Source: Nansenia antarctica (taxonomy: Eukaryota > Chordata > Actinopteri > Argentiniformes > Microstomatidae). Taken from it: 64,000 nt of DNA. How positions within the stretch are numbered: the first letter of the stretch is position 1; each line of letters opens with the position of its first letter. A program made the position numbers and the translations under genes. Where the stretch lies: contig OZ022342.1 of the NCBI GenBank assembly GCA_963989245.1, positions 15,335,495 to 15,399,494 of the forward strand. Direction: 5' to 3'. Shown here piece by piece: positions 57,277-64,000 of the stretch. The notes below the pieces were generated by a model. It worked only from the letters and a program-made list of their open reading frames with translations. It did not search any database and had not been told where the DNA came from.

Positions 57277-60200
57277 ATGCCTCCTAAAAAACGCAGTTCT
57301 GGAGCCGCTCAGAACAACAAGGAAACTAAGTCCAGTATGAAAAGTGCCTCCCCGGACAAGAAGGAGAACCCAGAGTTCTCCATTGAAAAGTAAGAGATGT
57401 ACTGAGATGACCATTTAGAAAAAGCAACTACGTTAAAATACTTTCTACCAAAACAAAGGATTTCTTACGAAAGATGAAGTCCTCCAATGAATGATTGTCA
57501 GTTTACAAGCTTAGCTAAGCTAACCAACTTGCTAGCTATCATAAACAACCCCCCCTAAAGAAAACAAGGACAGCTGGAAACATGTCCAAGCTAGTTAGCA
57601 ACCTGGTTAGCTAGGTGTTTTTTCCAAGTTTGTCTAGATGGTTAAACCTCCTTACAATGTCCTTGTCGGGTTGAATTGCAACCAAATCAAAACAAAACAA
57701 GCTAAACCAGCCAACATGGGCATTCAAGAGCTCTGTCTCTGGACTTGTTCATTAGCTAAACAAGTGCGTTATATTATAGACAGCTAGCTTGTTGCCGAAC
57801 ACACACGCTTCCCAAGTGCTAACTAGTACTATTATTAGCCCACCTCGTTGGAGGTGATTGTCTGCCATGATTTCTGTCTCTATACTTTGCTAAATCAGCT
57901 ACTGCCTATTGTAGCCATCTTGTAGTGTTGTAAGAATGTGTCGTCCCTGTGATAGCAAGTTTCATTTAGTCACAGATGGACAAATGAATGATTTGTGAAC
58001 CACTGACTAATGCTACAGCATCACCTGTAAATATCCCCTCTTATAGATCGTCCCACATTCCTAGGTAGACCTATATACTCAAACATATCCTTGTGCTCAC
58101 TGATCTTGTGTACCCATTGTTAAGAAGCTAGGCATCATGCCCTTACTGTGTATGCCCTCTTGTTAATCCAAATGCCTAATTTGCCATTTTTGATCCATCA
58201 GACATAAAGAAAAGGATGCTGAATTTGTGACTCTGTGTAAGAGTCTCCAGGTGACAGACGTGGTGTGTAATCGCACATGGACACTGTGGAAGACTATCCA
58301 GGAGTCCATGGACAAAGTTCCTGTATGTATCTACTGTCTAGATAATGCCCAAGAGTAGAAGACACTTTATGTAGTGGTATCTCCACTGCCTGCTTTGGTA
58401 ATGGACAAGGCATGAAACAAATAACCACTAATCTACACTGCATTATGGTCGCTGAAGTAAACATTAAAGACTAGTATTACACAGATTCTGTCAATACTTT
58501 TTGATCACTTTCTTTTCTCTGCCAACACAGGACACACACAAAAGGATTTGGGGTGCTTGTCTGTTTGTGGCTGTAACCGACCTGGAGGTTGCCAGTTTTA
58601 CGTTTACACAGGTCCAGAAAGCTGTGGATCTGAAGTAAGTATTATCACAGCAGATCTTAAGTGTAATTTGGCATTAGATATGTTGATATAATGGTGTGTT
58701 CTCTGTCAGTCAAACAAGCTCCTTTCAACGTTTGTTTACATTGTGAGGCAGTTTGATCCTTTACGTTTATCCTCTTGTGTGCAGTGTGAAGGAGTTCCTA
58801 GGGCTGCTGAAGAAGTTGGATGTGAATTTGGACACGATCAGCACCAAGGTGAACGCAGCAGTGACTCGGCTGGAGAAGAAGTATGATGTGTCGTTGGCGC
58901 TCTACCAGAGGTTTGAGAAGTGAGTGGGAATACCATAACGTTATACTGTGCCGGCTAGCTTCTCCCTGATATCTAATATTTAGGTCAGCCAGCCAATGCA
59001 TTTATGCCAATATCTTTATGGGACCAAGGAGATGTCTGTACATGACTTGAAATAATGGGGTGCTGAGCTTTGAGATATCTTTCAATAGGTATAAAAGCTA
59101 CAGTTGTTAGTAGCCAAAGCACATCACACTGGTATGAATCTTTGCCATGTGAGGAGTTCTAGTTCTTTACCTTTAGATGGCAGCGTTGTGTCACTTGACC
59201 GGTTTCACTGCTGTTGCACATAATACGACTGGTTACTCATGACAGTTTGGCAGCTCATTTACTAAATATGTTTTATTCTTGTTCTGCTGAATTGTATGAT
59301 GCTGGTTAAGCATATTCAAATAAGGGCTATGGTTATCAAAGGGAATGCTGATAGCATAACCATTATTTTATGTACAATATGAATTTGAATTGTTGTATAA
59401 TGCAGCTGACTTTGTATGTGATGAGCTATATTTAAAACCATTTCTCACCTCATTTCAGGACATGCAGCAATATTTATGACTCTCAAGCCACGTAAGTCAC
59501 TGGAATTCCTCAATCTGATGAATTGCTGCTACCACTGTGCGACTCTGCTATCTTATCAACAGCATCTAGTCTCTAGCATTCTCTGATAAACAAGTAGATT
59601 GTAGTCTATGTTGATAATTACGGTTGTTCCAATTATGTGTTCAAGGACGGGAGACATCTTGCGGAGCTGCTGGACAATGTTCCTATTGGCTAAAGGTAAG
59701 TCTGCAGTAGATGAGTAGCAAACAGCTGCTATACAGACTAAGGAACATTTCTAGGTACGGGTTTTCACAATTTCCACTGTGCCATGTTATGCTTCCCATC
59801 TCTATGCTTAGTCTGAGGTCTGTTGAAAGAGGTCTGCTACATGTCTGCTACATTTCTCCTGTGACGCTGTTAGACAGAGCAGTGTTATGGTTCTCCTCCT
59901 TATGTGCGTTGTGTCTCTGCTGTCTGCAGGAAAGACTCTGCAGATGGAGGATGACCTGGTCATATCCTTTCAGCTGCTGCTCTGTGTGCTTGAGTTCTTT
60001 ATCAAACGGGGCCCTCCCGGCCTACTGCAGCCACTCTACCGTAAGCCCCGGTCTCCTCGACCATTGGCCTTAGGTCTTTATGCAGACATCTACTTGCATT
60101 CGGAAAGGTAGTATTAATGTGTAGATACACTCAAGTCAAATCATGACAGCAGGTAATACCCAGGATCTTAACTATCTCAAGTAATGACTAATGTTAAGTC

Positions 60201-63200
60201 TCTTTTCTAACTGTCTGACTGTTTTCATACCACTAACCTTCAATTCCTTGCTCTCAGAATCGGCCATCAACACAGCCCAGAGCCCCCCTACACGGACGTC
60301 CCGTCGCAATCAAAACAAAGTCAAGCCCCGGTCCCCAGAGGTGGACCTGCACCTCCTGGAGACTCTGTGCAAAGAGAACGACTGCAGTGTGGAAGAGGTT
60401 CCCACTCCCCTCTGTTTGCATTCACTTATGCTCCGATTGTAGGAGCTCCAAACTCAAAGCATCAATGTGATAACCCAGTACTTGTAGTGGAACATCGAGA
60501 CATTATTCAGTTCTGTGTCACACTTTACATTGAGTTGCGCCTATACTACACTACTATTACGGTAGTCTCTTATTGCATAGTATGGATTTGAGTAGTTTAA
60601 GTGGAATATGGACTGTTCTGTATACCACTTGTGTAGCGACACAAACCGAACTGGCAATTACCTACGCCACAGGTACAGGAGCAATGAAATAAGTTTAAGT
60701 AAATCCATCTCACACAGCATGGATGATGTTGGGACTCTTTTCACTTCTATGTTAACATTTGTGAATTCTGTGTATTCCTTCATTGGTCCTTCAGGTTAAG
60801 AATGTGTACCAGACCAGTTTCACTGCCTTCCTGGACTCGATGAGTCTGTCAGGAACTCAAGAACTTCCTCAGGTAGGGGGACGTGTCACATTAGCTATTT
60901 GCTTTCTCTGTCTCCATAATTCTAGACATGAATGTATCATTCTAAACTTATTTGCTCCATGATCTGCTGATTTTAATCACTCACCACTGATGTGGAGCCA
61001 GTTAAGAACACACTAAGGCTTTTCATAATAACTTGCATCAAAGCCATCTTTATTTAAGCAATGTCCTAAAAAATGTGGCTAGTGTTGGTAACTGAAACAG
61101 CCACAGAAAGAGACAGTTGTTAGGCTAAAGCATGCATATAACGTAGGTCAATAATCATCGGTGTGAGACTCAGTCTCACTATGTCACAACTGTACAAAGA
61201 AATGTATGACTGTCATCAGAGGGTGCTGGGCTGTTAAGCTCATCTGTGTTCTACATTATTGTTTGTCTGGCAGCTGTTCATAGTGGCGGCAGTTAGGGTT
61301 TGTCTTTCAAAGATTGCACCTAGGGAATGTGTACAAATACTGTACAATAAATAATTAAATCTTCATTAGTTTTGGTGTCTCAGGGGAGTATATTACAGAG
61401 CAGGTATGAAGGTGACCGCAACAAGATGTTAATATTTGATATGTATCAACACTGTTGTGGAAGAGGCAGGGTTGTTTTATAGCAGGGTCGCTTCCTTAGT
61501 AACCAGGTAATAAGGGGCAATAAGTGTGACATCTTCTTAATAAGCATTTCAATAGCCATCTGCTGATGGTTAAGCTAGATCATTCATTTTGTTCGTTTGC
61601 TGTGTGCTTTGACAGTGATGATGAATCGTTACCCGGGTATATTCATTGATTCATCGTCTGACGCTCAAATTCACCATGATGAATTTGAATGTTTAAGTAA
61701 AAAAACGGCAATGTGGATTTGCACAGTGATGTTGTTTAATATGACTATATACTATACTATGATTATAAATATTATTGCATGCACTCAACCTTTTGTTTTG
61801 TCTTCAGGCGACTGATATTAGCAAGCAGTATGAGGAACTTTACCTCCAGAGCAGAGACTTTGATGGAAGACTGTTCTTGGATAGAGATGTGACGCTTCTC
61901 ACTCCAGAAATAGACCCGTGAGTAGTACCAACAATTATAGACATGGTTGTAGAATTGGTATATCTACGTTGGTATATCTAGGTTGGTGTTTGATGGTGGT
62001 CGTCCCCTCTCAGAATGCTGGTGGAGAGGACGCCCAAGAAGAACCACCTTGAGGAGGATCATGTTCTCATCCCTCCACAGACCCCAGTCAGGTGACCTCA
62101 GCCCTCTGACACACATCCCTCACCATACATACATGCATACAGACCCCAGTCAGGTGACGTCAGCCCTCTGACATACATCCCTCACTAGGAACCCACTTAC
62201 CTTACATTACATTTAAATGTTTTGGCATTTAGCAGATGCCTTTGTCCAAAGCGACTAACAACAAATACATTTGTTTAAGTAAGTGAATCATCTATCTATC
62301 AGCCATTGCAAGAGAAAGTAATTAACGCTCGGCCTGGGGGCCATTGGCAGTCAAAATGCTAATTTAAAAAAATATATTATTATTATTATTTACAGTAGTC
62401 AGACACTCAACCTTGCAACCCTGACTAGAACAGCATGTTCCTCGATGGAGAGACAGACCTAGGATTACTAATTTACAATGGAAACTTCTTCCTTGACTTA
62501 AGAAGCCATTCATGGAACCATGTAATGGGGTTATGAGTGTGCATTCACTGTAAATCTATATGCATTAGCTAGCTCACATGATACTAGAAGACCACAGCGA
62601 GTTCTGCTTTGATGTTTTCACGTGGATCTCAACCATGAGGCATGCGCTAGAGTTCCGTGGGCTTGTTACACAAAAAGGGAAAGCATGTTTAGACCCAATA
62701 GATCTGTCTATCACTCTTATTTATTAGTAGCCCATGGTCAGGCCCTCAAAGTCTGACAGCATGGACCTTTATTCACTAACAGTTTATTAGAGTATTAAAT
62801 AAATGGTCATTAGAATGTATTTATTTATCCAAGTAATAATACATAAACTAGAGATCCCTCTGGACAGCACTATGTACATATAACATATACTCTCCTGCTT
62901 CTCCATTGCTGACTTGGTCATGGATGAACCGGGTGAGAGGACAGGTAACATTAGTTAGCTTTGTTTGCTAAAGTTGACAAAAAAAAATAAAGTCAGAAAA
63001 AAAAACTTTACGAAGAAAATACTTGGTTTAAGTGGTTTACGTTATTTTACACTATTATAGTACTTTTGGGGGTTAGAATTGATACAGTATGACTGCTACA
63101 TAGGCCACATACAGCTTTCAACATGATTTTTTTTCTCGCTTTTTTCTTTAATGTTAACATTTGTATTGACCATGAGTTTATGTCCCTTGTCTTGTCAGAG

Positions 63201-64000
63201 CTGCCATGAACTCCATTCAGCAGTTGAGGGTCGATCTCACATCCTCTGGTGACCAGCCTTCTCCCAACCTGGCAGTGTATTTCAAGGTAGGCTCCGCTTG
63301 TTTTCTGTGTGATGGCCATGTGTGACATGCATAAGTGGAAAGTTTGTGTCCTGTCAAGGTTGAGTTGCACCAGGCCTGTTTGTGCCCAGAAACTTGAACT
63401 CATCCACTATCGTCACAGAGGAGTTATTGATGACCAGTGGAGAGTGAGTTGGAGCCTATATTTCTGCTCCGGCCCTGTGAGCTGGACGTAAAATCTATGG
63501 AAGCGGCTGTTACACTGTGTCGACTTGGCAGTGAACCTAATGAATAGTGTTGAATCATAGACGATGTTTTTAGGAGCATTTCCATGCCACTCTAATCGCT
63601 GCCTTCCCCTCCCCCTGTCAGAACTGCACGGTGGATCCCACTGAGGAGGTTTTAAAGCGTGTTGAGATTCTGGGACAGCGGTTCAGCCAGAGGTTTGGGC
63701 AGGCGGTGGGGCCACGCTGTGTGGGGCTTGGCAAACAGGTACTAAAACATTATTTAAAAAAATTAATAATAATATGACGAACTGTCTCATCATACACACC
63801 TCATCAACCTTTTTTTATTTTCTCTCCTTCAGAGGTTTACCCTTGGTCTCCGGCTGTATTACAGAGTCATGGAGTCCATGCTGAAATCGGTAAACAACCT
63901 ATTCTCTTTCCAGTTTAAATCAACATTTTCACACATCAGAATCCTGAAATAAAATCTTGCATTTTTCCTCTAGGAGGAAAAGAGGTTGTCGGTACAGAAC
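57277..64000 (+). CDS. rb1: Retinoblastoma protein (RB1), N-terminal exons; gene runs off the window
   Basis: Fifteen exons join in phase: 57277-57389, 58202-58322, 58531-58634, 58785-58919, 59459-59491, 59646-59695, 59930-60040, 60258-60397, 60795-60872, 61808-61917, 62014-62091, 63199-63286, 63622-63738, 63833-63889 and 63974 onward. The product begins MPPKKRSSGAAQNN, with a much shorter N-terminal leader than the Pro/Ala-rich human one. It then follows RB1 closely: FTFTQVQKAVDL, the diagnostic LQMEDDLVISFQLLLCVLEF, then pocket A begins near TVDPTEEVLKRVEILGQRF and RLYYRVMESMLKSEEKRLS. RB1 is the nuclear repressor of E2F that restrains S-phase entry. The linker Thr-Pro CDK-type sites (SPPTRTS, RTPKK, PPQTPVR) are present. 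Pocket B and the C-terminus lie beyond the window. Confidence 0.96.
62195..62400 (-). repeat. SINE/LINE tail in an rb1 intron
   Basis: 'tggcatttagcagatgcctt' followed by 'tgtccaaagcgac' is the reverse complement of the conserved fish SINE 3' tail also seen at 32660-32715. The tRNA-like head was not recognised. Confidence 0.65.

Overview
The window is nuclear DNA from a teleost fish. The protein-coding genes are vertebrate, with many short exons and GT-AG introns. The intergenic and intronic DNA is full of fish-type repeats: Tc1-like and hAT DNA transposons, L2-like LINE remnants, tRNA-derived SINEs, foldback MITEs and (TG)n microsatellites. The combination of Tc1-like ends with the rrm1/trpc2/xndc1/rnf121 neighbourhood fits a basal euteleost such as a pike or salmon relative, but that placement is inference.

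Layout, left to right. 1-4.3 kb is repeat-rich with LINE remnants. 4.35-9.10 kb (+) is a fish NLR gene: NLR-type N-terminal repeats, a pyrin domain, FISNA and NACHT, and no leucine-rich repeats. 10.67-12.94 kb (-) is an interleukin-18-binding-protein-like gene, with a decayed Tc1-like copy in its putative last intron. 14.03-22.84 kb (-) is rnf121, an ER/Golgi membrane RING E3 ligase; its introns hold an L2 composite, a degenerate hAT/ZBED element and a possible small ORF. 23.09-28.34 kb (+) is xndc1 (XRCC1 N-terminal domain plus two C2HC zinc fingers), sharing a 243-bp divergent promoter region with rnf121. 29.66-36.81 kb (+) is the cation channel gene trpc2. 38.51-45.69 kb (-) is rrm1, the ribonucleotide reductase large subunit. 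46.94-54.30 kb (+) is an SLC6 amino-acid-type transporter. 55.95-56.98 kb (-) is a candidate small unrecognised gene. 57.28 kb to the window end (+) is the first 15 coding exons of rb1.

The il18bp-rnf121-xndc1-trpc2-rrm1 order matches, as I recall it, a linkage kept in rodents and partly dispersed in humans, where TRPC2 is a pseudogene. Two cell-cycle genes, rrm1 and rb1, carry visible E2F-type sites near their starts, which fits the known RB-E2F control of nucleotide synthesis. The NLR and il18bp genes form a small innate-immunity pair. Exon boundaries were set by hand from homology, splice consensus and phase; every gene model given closes in frame.

The most interesting signals are: (1) an SLC6 transporter in which both asparagines of the Na1 sodium site (TM1 and TM7) are replaced while the Na2 site is kept; (2) a 9-copy, 30-bp minisatellite in trpc2 that has multiplied a 5' splice site; (3) a candidate three-exon micro-gene divergent from rb1; (4) an LRR-less PYD-FISNA-NACHT protein ending in a PDZ-ligand-like tail; (5) a datable transposon nest (hAT in Tc1) with a longer sister copy 8 kb away; and (6) a conserved-looking ATF/E2F composite site in the rb1 promoter.
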